A stretch of DNA of 64,000 bases, from NCBI GenBank assembly GCA_015039365.1, contig WION01000010.1, positions 434,001 to 498,000 of the forward strand. The letters run 5' to 3'. The notes beneath the pieces are model-generated. The model did not search any database, was not told where the DNA came from, and saw only the letters and a list, made by a program, of their open reading frames with translations. Position 1 is the first letter of the stretch. Every line of letters starts with the position of its first letter. Shown piece after piece: positions 44,546 to 54,921 of the stretch. Made by a program: the position numbers and the translations under genes. This DNA is from Amanita rubescens (taxonomy: Eukaryota > Basidiomycota > Agaricomycetes > Agaricales > Amanitaceae).

Positions 44546-47500
44546 ATGTCTGGAACCACCGGAACGATCTTTGTCGACCTTTTGGCGCACGCAGGAACAA
44601 AGAGAAAGGCATACCCTACAGCCGCCACAAAACCCCCCAAAAAGAGAGCGAAGTTATACGGGGCGGCTGAGGTAGTTCCTAAGCGCAGGCCTCGCAGAGC
44701 ATTTTCAAAGGTAAGATGTTTTTGCTTTCATCTTAGCAAATGGTTGAAAAACCACATATAGTATATATCAGACGATTCAAGCCGCGTAAGGTTGGCCTCT
44801 GCTGCTATCGGCGGTATCTAATTATAACGGTCCGCAGCCGACAGATCCTGTCCCAGCGTGGAAGGAAATTCTCGCTGAGGCTAGCATCCCATCCGCCCAA
44901 GTCGCTCCTCAACCAGAATCGCCATCAGTTTGTGCTATCCCCCCGGCTTATGGATGACATTGCTGACTTCAACATGCAGATGGCTCGCTACCAACAGTCA
45001 GCCGGAAACCCAAGTTCCTCTACTCCGCAGGCGCCGGGAGCATCGACTAGGTCTGGGACACTTCAACCTACTACCAGAAAGACAAAGGTAAAGAATCCAT
45101 CGTCTGTAGCTGCAGCAGGCCACTCAATGTGATATTTAGCCACCAGTAGGATCGGCATATCCCAACACGAAGGCAGCTTTCCGCATACCTAATTACCACC
45201 ACGACCCCGGCTCAGCATCTCTGAGCGCCCGCAACCCATTGAGGTCTTTATCTGCCTTTTCGAACAACAGGCCGCGCCGCCGTCCCGGAAGAGAAGGCGG
45301 ATCTCAGTTAACAAGCAGCAGCTCGGATTCCAATAGCACTGCGTACTTCTCACAGGCGGATGCTAGCGGTACAGACGGGGCGGAGATGCAAGTTGACGCG
45401 CAGCCGGAAGAACTTGGCGAATATGCGCAAATGCTCATCGAAGGCCAGAATGTCGAAGTGCGTGCTAATGTTATGAATGATGGTCCATGCATTCCTAACT
45501 TTGAGGCGCAGGGTAACAGCAGTAGTCTGCTTAGTGCAGGTCTTGCAAACCCTTTGGAGTCTTCAGGAGAAACGACACCCAAGGCACAAAATCTTCCCAT
45601 CAGTTGCGCCGCTCCAAGAGAAACGGCAGGAGAGACGACGCCTAAGGCACAAAACCTTCCCATCAATTGCGCTGCTCCAAGAGAAACGGCAGAAGAGACG
45701 ACACCCAAGGCGCAAAACCTTCCCATTAACTGCACCAGTTCTCCATCAGTACTCCCAAACAACTACATATACGCTCCTCTCGATATTCTATCTTTCACAC
45801 CACTTTCTACGCCGCAACTCCCACAAATTTCCTTTGTCTCTCCACCCCCACCAAGCTTCGTGTCTCCATCATCGGCTCAATCGCCATCTTCTGGCTTTCT
45901 ACCTTCGCATCCCGATGCGTCTGCGTCTCTGCTTTCTAGCTCCCCAGCACCGGTTGATCATTTGATTGCCGGCGCTATCGAACACTCTCCATCGCCAGCT
46001 TCCGCTCTCGGGACTGCAGATAAGGGAAAGCAAACAGCTACTTCAAAGGAGTTTGTGGTAAGTATACCTCTACCTGACTTGTCTGGGCGATTAAACCGAT
46101 TTATTGTCTTTCAAGAATGGCCGAAAGCGGCCAATGTCGCCTTCAGGCTCTTTTTCCTATCAAAACCGGCCCAAAGCACCTGTCCCAGGTACCTCGCAAC
46201 CGCAAGTTGCACTCCCTACCTTTCTTGAAGTTAATAGCGAAGCAAGTACTTTACATTACCAATTCAATGAGGATGCCGTGGCCCCCCCTCAGGCTAAGGT
46301 TAGTCACCCTTGATATTGATGATTCTATCAGATGCCTAATTTTCTCTCCGCAATCAGCCGCCCGCTGCGGATGGCTTCCATGGCCCCTTAATCAAGCTGA
46401 TGACCAGCGGTTTTAACATGATGGGGGAAGCACTACTTTCAAGCCAAGATGGCGTCCGGCAGCTGCTCGGCCAATTATGCGCAAATCAAGACAAGCTCAT
46501 CAATGCGGCGGAAAAATTAAAGGAATCAATGCAGGGTGCCAATTCAAGGCACGATGCACCTGCAACGGCCCATCGGAAGTCTCGATCCCGACGTTCCCAG
46601 CGCATTTCCGCATTGGATGAGTTCAGTGGCCACCCTAAATGGCTTTATTTTAAGGTCTGTCGGTAGCTCACTCGTGCTCGTCAAATTCACCAAATGTTGT
46701 TTTAGGAGTGTATCCGGAAGCATTTTAAGCATCTTCTTGGCATTGAAAAACTGGATGAAAGCTTGCGGAAATATGGTCGCCTGTCGGAAGATGAAAAAGA
46801 AGCATTTTATCCCCAGGAGGCCGATTACCCAACGATAACTGCGGAACATTTCAGATACGATTTCTCTGAGTCGGTGCAACACCCATTTAATCAAGAAGCT
46901 CAGGATGTCTACGTGGAGGATTTCTTGCAGGCTGTTAATGGGCGAGGGTGGTATTCAACTCAGGTCATACCCGACGAATTTCTCGAGTATAGAGTCGTCC
47001 TTGAAGCCCTAAACTCTCATTTGAAGCACGTGTATGCAATGTATCGCGAAGTAAAATCTAAGAAACGAAAGGAACTATGGAACACGAGGGTCGGGCGGTC
47101 GGCAAGGAACTCGAGAAAAGGATCGGTAGGACCAACCTTTTCCGAGTTTTCCCTTGACTAACGGGCATTAATAGCTATATGACGAGCGCTATGCGGTAGT
47201 CATGAAGGACTATTGTCTGTCAGCACACCGAGACCTTATGGAAAAACTGGGAAGGCAGGGCATTAGCTCGGACGAAAGCGATTACAATCAGAAACCGCCA
47301 GTGTTTTATCGGATATCGCCCGTTTGGCGCAGCATGGAGCTGCGTGATTTCATGTGGCAACTGGATGGGATGGCGGCTCAGGATAACGCCCAATCTATTG
47401 GTCGGCGCCGCAGGGGCAGAAATCAGAGGACTCGCCAACGTTTGCGCACCGACAGAATCAACGGGGAAAGCAGCGCACCAATCGGCCTACCTCGGAACTG

Positions 47501-47609
47501 TTATGACGGGGCGTGGCTGAATACTTTGTCGCGCCGGCAGTTGGCTGAGTTAGAAATGACGCCAAACCATGATTTCAGCATCATGGAGGAGTTGGGACGG
47601 TCGAATTAA
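44546..47609 (+). CDS. gene D: large lineage-specific protein with 21-residue repeats
   Basis: Eight exons (44546-44710, 44838-44927, 44980-45087, 45140-46057, 46116-46298, 46358-46654, 46706-47125, 47175-47609) give 871 residues; all seven introns are phase 0 with GT-AG ends. Start MSGTTGTIFVDLLAHAGTKR with a basic nuclear-localisation-like run (KPPKKRAK). Exon 4 is disordered (Ser/Pro/Thr) and contains three near-identical repeats of the type ETTPKAQNLPINCAAPRETA. Exons 7-8 encode the conserved part (YFKECIRKHFKHLLGI, YGRLSEDEKEAFYPQE, AHRDLMEKLGRQGISSDESD, RISPVWRSMELRDFMWQLD), familiar from many Agaricomycete hypothetical proteins but without known function. It ends right at the edge of the segmental duplication. 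Confidence 0.72.
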
Positions 47610-47862
47610 GATCTTTGTTTTAGATCTTGTAACATCATAATCATAAATAGTAATATGTGCTCATCTAGTACACGTGAAAGCGGAAACATCCGAAATCCTC
47701 TGCAACCATCATTGCCACCAAAGCAGCCTTACGTCGCATAAAAGACAAGATGTACAGGGTTCGCTATTCAGCATTCGACCATCATAATCGGTTGTGATGC
47801 TCCCAACAACCAGAAATCATCGCAGGGTGCAGGTTTACGAGGGCCCTTTTGTGCAGCATCGC

Positions 47863-50348
47863 CAGTACTTTACACTCCCCCCCCAGTCCGATTAGACTCC
47901 GACAGACTCCTAGGACTCCTATAGGACTCCTATAGGACTCTGATCACTTTCTGATAAAATGTAAAAAAAGGTAAAATGGTAGGAAACATGTTTGGCTTTG
48001 TTTGTTTATGTTTGTTTATATTAGGCATCTTAACTTGCAAAAGAAATCCAAAATCCTTAAAAATAGGGAACCATGTTTGGTATTGTTTATTTATGTTTAT
48101 TTATATTAGGTATCTTTAACTTGCAGAATAAATTCAAAAAAATACTGAAAAAATGCGGAAAATCCATGTGATCCAGGTTATATAAGAATTATAAAACCAA
48201 ACAATGGCAAACTTGACATATTTGCAAAATACTTTTCAGATGCAAGTGTGATCTTGAAAAATGCACACAAGGTCATGCAAGAATTAGGACACAAATCTGA
48301 GCCAAATTCTAGGTAAATGTAAAGGAATGTATCACCACTCCATGTGACCACCTGCAAAGCCATAGTTGAACCCAACACAATTTGGGTGTGTCTGGCTGGT
48401 GATGATGAGTCAATGTAGTATGTGTGATCAGTTAGAAAGGGCTGGCAGTGGTGAAAGTCAGTTTCAGTAATGTGACTTGAGTGGTGAGTAGCTGCTGAGG
48501 TCAAGGACATTGGCAACATGCACATGGCAGTGGCTGCTGGAGGTGCAGTGCAGAGTGCCAGTTGAAGTGATGATCTAGTTTTAGTTCCACAATCCCACAT
48601 GTTTGTTGCCAGCAACAACCAACGACTCACCACCAATCACCTATGATTGTCAATTTGTCATAGGTATGTATGTAAATATGAGGGATTTGTGATTATGTAT
48701 GTATTGAAGTCAAGGGGTGAAAGCAGGTGGAGATGAGTTCTTGGTTATTTGGTCGGATGGTATGGCACAGTGAGCTGTGGTTGTTAGAAGCATATTAATA
48801 ATTGTCTGACTGTCTGACTATCTGACAGGCACTGACAGATGCTAACACACTAATTGTCTGGTTGTCTGACTATCTAATAGGCACTGACAGATGCTGACAC
48901 ACAGATTATCTGACTGTCTGACAGACAGTGTTTCATAAGTTGTCTGACTTGTCTTCAGACTATCTAACCATCTGAGCAGTGAGAGACACTTAAGCATCAG
49001 ATAACATCAGACAAGTCTGTGATCAGACTTTTGCTGTGTTAGCTGATGTACTAAGCTTCCACACTAGAAGCATACGGTGGCAAAGTTAACTCAGCAATGG
49101 TTAACTCAAATACTAAGAGAACAGTGATGATAGAAATTGAACAGAGTGTGGACAATGATAGATAATTTGATGATGAGTAAGTAGAGATACATAAGTGGGT
49201 CTGTCACTTCCAAAACTAATCAGGCATGCATAATGTGGGAGTCAATACTATTAGTAACAGAATGGTGGCTCAGTGACATGTAATAGGCTAGTATCAACTT
49301 CAAGTTCCAATCACAGTGGCAGTGACATCTGGCACCTGTGACCTGCCACACTGAGTGCCCTACTATGGATCATTATCAGCTACCTCCAATCACAGGTACT
49401 ATTAGTAATTTGAAGTTAAGTACAGTGCCTAGGCCAATATCAGTCAGTCTCACCTTTACTAGTACTATAACTTTATGGTTGTCCATGCTCTGTTCCAGAA
49501 TTGCCTCAAACCTAAGACTATGATATTCTATTGTTTTACCTAATATGTTTGAAGTTTCTCTGACCCCACACCCCCAGTGGTTCAATTGTCTTATCAACAT
49601 AACCAGGGGCCCTTGTACAAAGTCACAAGATGTTTTGGCAACCTATCAATTTTCTCTCCATTATATCTGAAGAATAAATTACAAATATCTTGGGTTTGGC
49701 TCTGTTCTAGAGCATGATTCTTGCACCATCTTGATCACATGATTTTTCCAGATTTTTCAAGATTTTTAGCAGCCTTTCAATTTTTCAACATGAAGTGTTT
49801 AAAACAGTATTTTGCAAATATCTTGAGTTTGGCATTGTTTGGCATGTTAATTTCCACACTAATCTGATCGCATGATTTTTCCAGATTTTTCAAGATTTTT
49901 GGCAGCCATTCAATTTTTTAACATGAAGCGTTTAAAACAGTATTTTGCAAATAACTTGAGTTTGGCATTGTTTGGCATGTTCATTTACACACTAATCTGA
50001 TTACATGATTTTTCTGCATTTTTCACATTTTTTTTTCCAAATTTTCCCACGGTCACACAGTACTCTTGGCAAATGGTAGTATTACAAATGAGACTACAAA
50101 GACTACATTAAAAAGCGCAGAATTGTCGGAGTCCTATAGGAATAGTCCTATTAGAGTCCTATGTCCTATTCGAGTCCGTCGGAAGGATTCCTATTCATCC
50201 GATACCAGTCCGATTGAAAAATGTAGTGTTAAAAAATTTGTAATGTTAATGTAATCTTATTTGTAATAAATTCCGATGTGACTCCTATAGGACTCCTCGG
50301 ACTCCGATCGGACTCCGATCGGAATAGGGGGGGGACAGTAAAGACCTC
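47863..50348 (+). mobile_element. 2,486-bp non-autonomous KDZ-end transposon, copy 2
   Basis: Begins CAGTACTTTACACTCCCCCC and ends GGACAGTAAAGACCTC. Flanked by CAGCATCGC on both sides (47854-47862 and 50349-50357), 9 bp as written; the two other insertions show 8 bp. The empty site is preserved in duplication copy 1 (2263-2271). Same length as copy 1 at 5628-8113 and in reverse orientation to it; all compared segments are identical. It lies just upstream of gene A2 in what is, in copy 1, exon or leader sequence. Confidence 0.93.
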
Positions 50349-50743
50349 CAGCATCGCGAGCATTGCCATTCTCAGCCAGACGTTTGCATCTCTTCTCCAC
50401 TCCCGCGCAAGGCTTTCTGATACGAGTTACCAGACCCGTCTCATCCACTCGCAACGCTTCCCCACTACATTGAATGATTCTCTTTCTGTTCCGCGCTCAT
50501 CCACACCGGAACCGACTCGTAATATGGACGTGAGTACTCCCCCCAGAACGCTGGCTTTCCTAGTTTCACGCAATTTGTCCAGCGCGGCTCCTCTGTTGTG
50601 CATGTGGTTTACCCGATTTCAACCAGGCGCCAAATGGTCTGTACATCTTATCGTTCCCAGTTTCTCGAACTCACATCCACCAGGCCAGTGCTGCACCGGC
50701 ACCGAACTTGAATGGGCACTCAAGTTGTAAAAGCGTCACCCCG

Positions 50744-51301
50744 ATGCAAATTGAAGAAGGCGCAAATCGTGGCCCATCGACCCCACCCCCCAATGATCCG
50801 ACCGAGCCCAACGCCATCGAATCAGGGTCTGATTCCTCCAGCAAGGGCCATCTCTCGGCCCGGGACCACCCGCAAAGCTTAGCCGCAGAAGGAAGCAAGA
50901 GTACCAGTTCACCAGCACCACCTGTTCCTGAGCCCGCTTCTGGTGTCGCCGGCTCGGGACTTTCCTCCTCCAGTGGGGACCACGTTTCACCGCGGCAGGA
51001 ACGAAAGATTCGCGGGCAGAACGACGTCTATTATGGGTGGTTTATCTCCACCGGTTCAAGGCCTATTGACCAGCCAGTTGTCGGCGCAGGTGCTGCTCAG
51101 GAATCCGACGTATTCGTCCACGTCCACGACTTTGGAAGGCAGATCTGGCTTAGGAGCCCAAGTAGTGCATGGCTGCCGATCCAATGCGGACACCAACATC
51201 CCCTTCTCGCCACCCATCGGTTTATCCTGAATGCAAATGGGGAACCTCGCTGGGTAACTCGGCAAACAATGGTCACATATGCTTCTCGGGAGAAGGATTA
51301 G
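50744..51301 (+). CDS. gene A2: uncharacterised proline/serine-rich protein, copy 2
   Basis: Copy of gene A (1.3 kb), 185 residues from MQIEEGANRG, with a few changes (for example ESGSDSSSK versus ESDSSSK, and LRSPSSAWLPI versus LKSPSTSSTWLSI). The C-terminal half (GWFISTGSRPIDQPVVGAG, DVFVHVHDFGRQIW) is almost unchanged. The leader carries the 2,486-bp transposon about 400 bases upstream of this ATG, so the natural promoter is displaced; expression could now depend on element sequence. Function unknown. Confidence 0.5.
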   Translation: MQIEEGANRGPSTPPPNDPTEPNAIESGSDSSSKGHLSARDHPQSLAAEGSKSTSSPAPPVPEPASGVAGSGLSSSSGDHVSPRQERKIRGQNDVYYGWFISTGSRPIDQPVVGAGAAQESDVFVHVHDFGRQIWLRSPSSAWLPIQCGHQHPLLATHRFILNANGEPRWVTRQTMVTYASREKD

Positions 51302-51584
51302 CAGCGCTGGCATCCCCATCACGGCTGTTTTGTGCATGATGTAACCATTCTGTCTAAATAATGTGTACTGCGAGCAATTCATGTATTTTCTCGGATGTAT
51401 TCCAACAATCAGTTAACCGCGATGCAGCAGTGCCCGAAAGTTGCCATTGTACCCCGACTCAGCAAACGATTAACTTGAGGTCTGAGTCTTTGATGGACAA
51501 TTCTCGCAGGCATTGCACGGCAGAATGTGAAAGGACATCATTGATCAGAGTCTTACCCTGAGCCTCGTTGCTTCCGTCGCTCGA

Positions 51585-52922
51585 CATGACTTGTATCGAT
51601 GACAATCCGCTGTCTCTCGTATTTCAAGGTCACTGTCGCCCTATTAACTGCGCCAAGTTCTCTCCTGACTGCAGTCTGATTGCCACAGGAGGTAAGCGAT
51701 TGCCCGATATGCCTTGAATAATGCTGAAATTTTTCTCGAAGGCGACGATGGGGACATATATGTCTGGTCATTGGCGAGACGGGAGTTAGACTGCAGAATA
51801 AGCGCAGACCAAGGGCCTATTGCCACACTGGATTGGATCAACAACCCCTGCGCTTTCGGCAGGCACTACCTTATCTCGGCAGGGGCAGACGGAGCACTGA
51901 AATTATGGATAAAGGGAGAGAGTCGCGTGCGGTTTCCATCCTGTATCCTCCCAGTGGTTCAAGCTGATCCGGCATGTTTTGCAGGTAAAAGGCTTTGCAT
52001 TCGTAGCATCGCACCAGTTGTTCGATGGGCAAGTAGAGAGCATTGATTTGCACCGAAATCTTTTGGCTGCGGTCGGCAGTGGAAGGGTTGCCCTGCTTGA
52101 GCTTGTTCTAGATGCTCTACGTGAGTAGCTACTTATGATAAATAGAATATTTATGTTAATTCAATCCACAGCGCCGTTCAGACATGTTATCACGGATCCC
52201 GAATTTCAACCGGGGACTTCGAGGATGCCGGCCCTTGCTAGAAGTGTCCACTTTTTTCAAGATGGGCAATCGGTCATGGTCAATTACCTGGACGCGAGGG
52301 TTATGTTAGTTTGAAAGTCACATTGGGCACATACTCACAGCAGTCACAGCGCGGCATGGAATATTGCTCCCTGGAGATTGATGTGGAAGTATCGCATAGC
52401 GACGCGCATGTAAGCATTTTTGGCCTGAATCATAAAACGATGTTCAATGACTTGTGCAGCGGGAATACAGCATGGGACGACGAAACTCGAACACTTCTAG
52501 TTTGGAATCTAAATGATGGAATCAGTGTGTACCGCATCGATGATGGCCCACCAGTTCTCATTACAAAGCTTGAGATGACGATACGCAGGAACTTCCCAGT
52601 CCAAGTCACGTTTGGACCAAACGCACGCTTAGCCATCTCAGGGAGCGACAATGGGCATATTTATACATGGGACCTACACACTCGCAAGCTGGTGCAAGTT
52701 CTGCAACACTGTGAGGATGAGGTGGCCGTCCAGACTATCTCAGTAAGCAATTTGAATTCGATCGATGATGAACGAAATTGCTCACCAGTGACTAAACTGC
52801 AAATCTTGCAGTTTGCTTGTGCAGGATATGGCCGCTATTTGATTGCAAGTGCCTCATCTGAGCACAATGGAAAGGAACAGACGATAGTTATCTGGACTTC
52901 TGTGCGACCCATTGTCCCCTGA
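51585..52922 (+). CDS. WD40-repeat protein 3
   Basis: Starts MTCIDDNPLSLVFQGHCRPI. A GTAAGC...CGAAG intron joins it in phase to GGDDGDIYVWSLARRELDCR and ISADQGPIATLDW...RHYLISAGADGALKLW, two clear propeller blades. Further exons: RHVITDPEFQPG, ARSVHFFQDGQSVMVNYLDA, LVWNLNDGISVYRIDD, TFGPNARLAISGSDNGHIYT, WDLHTRKLVQVLQH and LIASASSEHNGKEQTIVIW, ending IVP at 52922. No stop was found inside the exons I could join. Unlike copies 1 and 2 there is no C-terminal hydrophobic segment. Its 5' end was copied to 38.6 kb. Likely a scaffold protein; partner unknown. Confidence 0.65.
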
Positions 52923-53590
52923 TTCATGGATGAGTCTGATTGCAGCTTAGTCTTACCGGCAACCTTCGGAAGAAAACAGAAGTACGACAAGCGTCAATCT
53001 CTCCTATTCACGATTTCTACAAATCATCATTGTTTGCTTACTGGCGGGTAGCTTGCTCACAGTGATCGTTTACTACCGATATTTTTAAATGAAATAAACT
53101 CAATTTGGAGATGCGTGCGCCGTGCGAGACATTCTATAATTCTAATGACTACACACCACCTAAGGACAGAGTCGACTTGAAGGGCCATCATGGGCGGAGC
53201 GAATTCACCGAAACGGTGCGGCCGTAGCCTAGTTAGTCGCAGAATCTCTGACCTATTGAGAATCTTCGTGATTACGGCTGATTGTGCATTACATAATCTA
53301 GTTTCCTGCTGCTCCCGCCGCTCGATGCTCACCGTGGGTGGGACGCTAACCGGATCCACAGCCTCCTTGTCCAGATGCTATGTCGTGGCCACTGGTGGTG
53401 AGGGTGTTGAATCCAAAACAACGGTGGCCGCTCAACGGTCAAAACCAGGCAAGTCATCCGACTTAACAGCCTAACCTAATTGTCTTCTATTTCTCTAACA
53501 GCGGATCCCATTCAATTTGGAAAACAAAATGACTTGTTCGGATGGACGGCGTTTCGTCCTGTACTCTCATCTCACTCCCATCTAATACTA
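52923..53590. other. spacer with a copied 47-bp block
   Basis: About 670 bases between WD40 gene 3 and gene E. Positions 53011-53057 duplicate 41625-41671. No other coding or structural signal. Confidence 0.45.
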
Positions 53591-54921
53591 TGCCTCCCTA
53601 CGCACCGGTGGGTAATCCGATTCATTTGTTGACATCGATGGTAACGCTGGTATAGCTTGAAACCGCGTCAGAATCCGGATTCCAAACCGACGACCAGGTT
53701 GATGAACTAGCCTCGGATGGAGAGGAATGCCAGCAATCGGACCATGAACAATCGACTTCCCCAACTCACGAAAGATCCTTCTCCATCGAATCTCGTCTGC
53801 CCGAACATATTGAATGAGTCGTGGAGGCAACACTCTCTAACATGGATGCTGTCCTCCAGTCTGCTGCCGGCAAGACGGACCTACCAGCAGAGTATTTCAT
53901 CTGGAAGTGGAACGCACAGATGGCAGCGCGCTTGGTTGAAGGAAAAGATGGAGGCCATGGTGTGTCTCTTGCATCGTTCTCTGGCGGTGGCGGGTACTGA
54001 CTAGTCGGGTGGCGGATCGCAGGAATCGCCGGTGTTGCCAACAGTCTGAAAACACGCAAGACCCCATGGCGCAGCTCTCGAAGAGTTAGTGAGTCCCTGT
54101 CCTGAGAGCTACAATCCAGATGTCTGGCTAACTATGTCCATCAAGCTCTTGCTACACCGATAACGCCAAGACGACAAGGAACTCGCGATAGCAACCTGGA
54201 AGCGGAGCTTCGCGCCCTTCTCATTAAACGTGCTAGTGAGTATTTGCCACTGCCATTATTATTTACCTAATCCTACATAGACGAAGCCGCCATACCAGCA
54301 TGCGAGAGCAGGGGTTTCCAGTGGTCCAAATTACTCGATATCTTGGCGGGAAATGGGTATTATCTCGACAACTATCCATATATCGCTCTTCCAGGAGCCA
54401 CCAGCAAGAAGATGGGAATTCGAGGGCTATCAGCCAAAGAGATGCATACGCTCCTTGATGCGCTGCGGTCCTCAAATCATCGATGCGAGTTCAAACCATA
54501 CAAGTCACAATCCCTCCGAGACATCGAGGGTGCGGACAATCATCCTGACCATTATATTTATGCTAATCTACAGCAGAACTTGTCGAAAGCGATGTCCCTG
54601 TGCTCATCCGCGCACCTCCCAAGGATAGCTCCCGAAGAAGCGAAAGGTTTTACCTCGATGGTTTGAAGGATTTTGAAGGTCACGAGATGTGCATGGAGCA
54701 TCGAGAGTGTAGAGATGAACAGAGTATCACTGAGCCAGAGGTGAGCGAAATTGCTAACAAATCACGGCCATTGAACGAGATTTGCCATTACACAGGATGA
54801 GAAACAAGCTGGAACAAGCCGAAACCGCTGGTCTTTGGCATCACCCGAACCGCCGCGGCCGCGATTGTCGCAGGAGGAATTAGGTGATGTGCCGATGGGG
54901 AGCATAGCGAAGGAAATATAA
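53591..54921 (+). pseudogene. gene E: lineage-specific protein with one in-frame TGA
   Basis: Begins MPPYAPV, then after a short intron LETASESGFQTDDQVDELAS and an acidic/Ser-rich stretch. The frame meets TGA at 53815-53817, yet protein-like sequence continues in the same frame (VVEATLSNMDAVLQSAAGKT, EYFIWKWNAQMAARLVEG). Later exons read GFQWSKLLDILAGNGYYLDN, YPYIALPGATSKKMGIRGLS and AKEMHTLLDALRS, matching a common Agaricomycete hypothetical family (LPWxxL...YPxxxxLPG...KGIxxL pattern), and the last exon ends LSQEELGDVPMGSIAKEI at 54921. One stop apart, the structure looks sound. Confidence 0.55.

Larger units (their letters stand above)
47604..51405 (+). repeat. segmental duplication, copy 2 (contains a transposon)
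   Basis: Plus-strand match to 1245-2505 minus strand, starting at GTCGAATTAAG in the last codons of gene D and ending after TTCTCGGATGTATTCC. The 2,486-bp transposon at 47863-50348 is absent from copy 1. The edge falling inside gene D's stop region suggests the break that produced the duplicate occurred at this gene end. Without the element the two copies differ in length by only some tens of bases. Confidence 0.85.
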
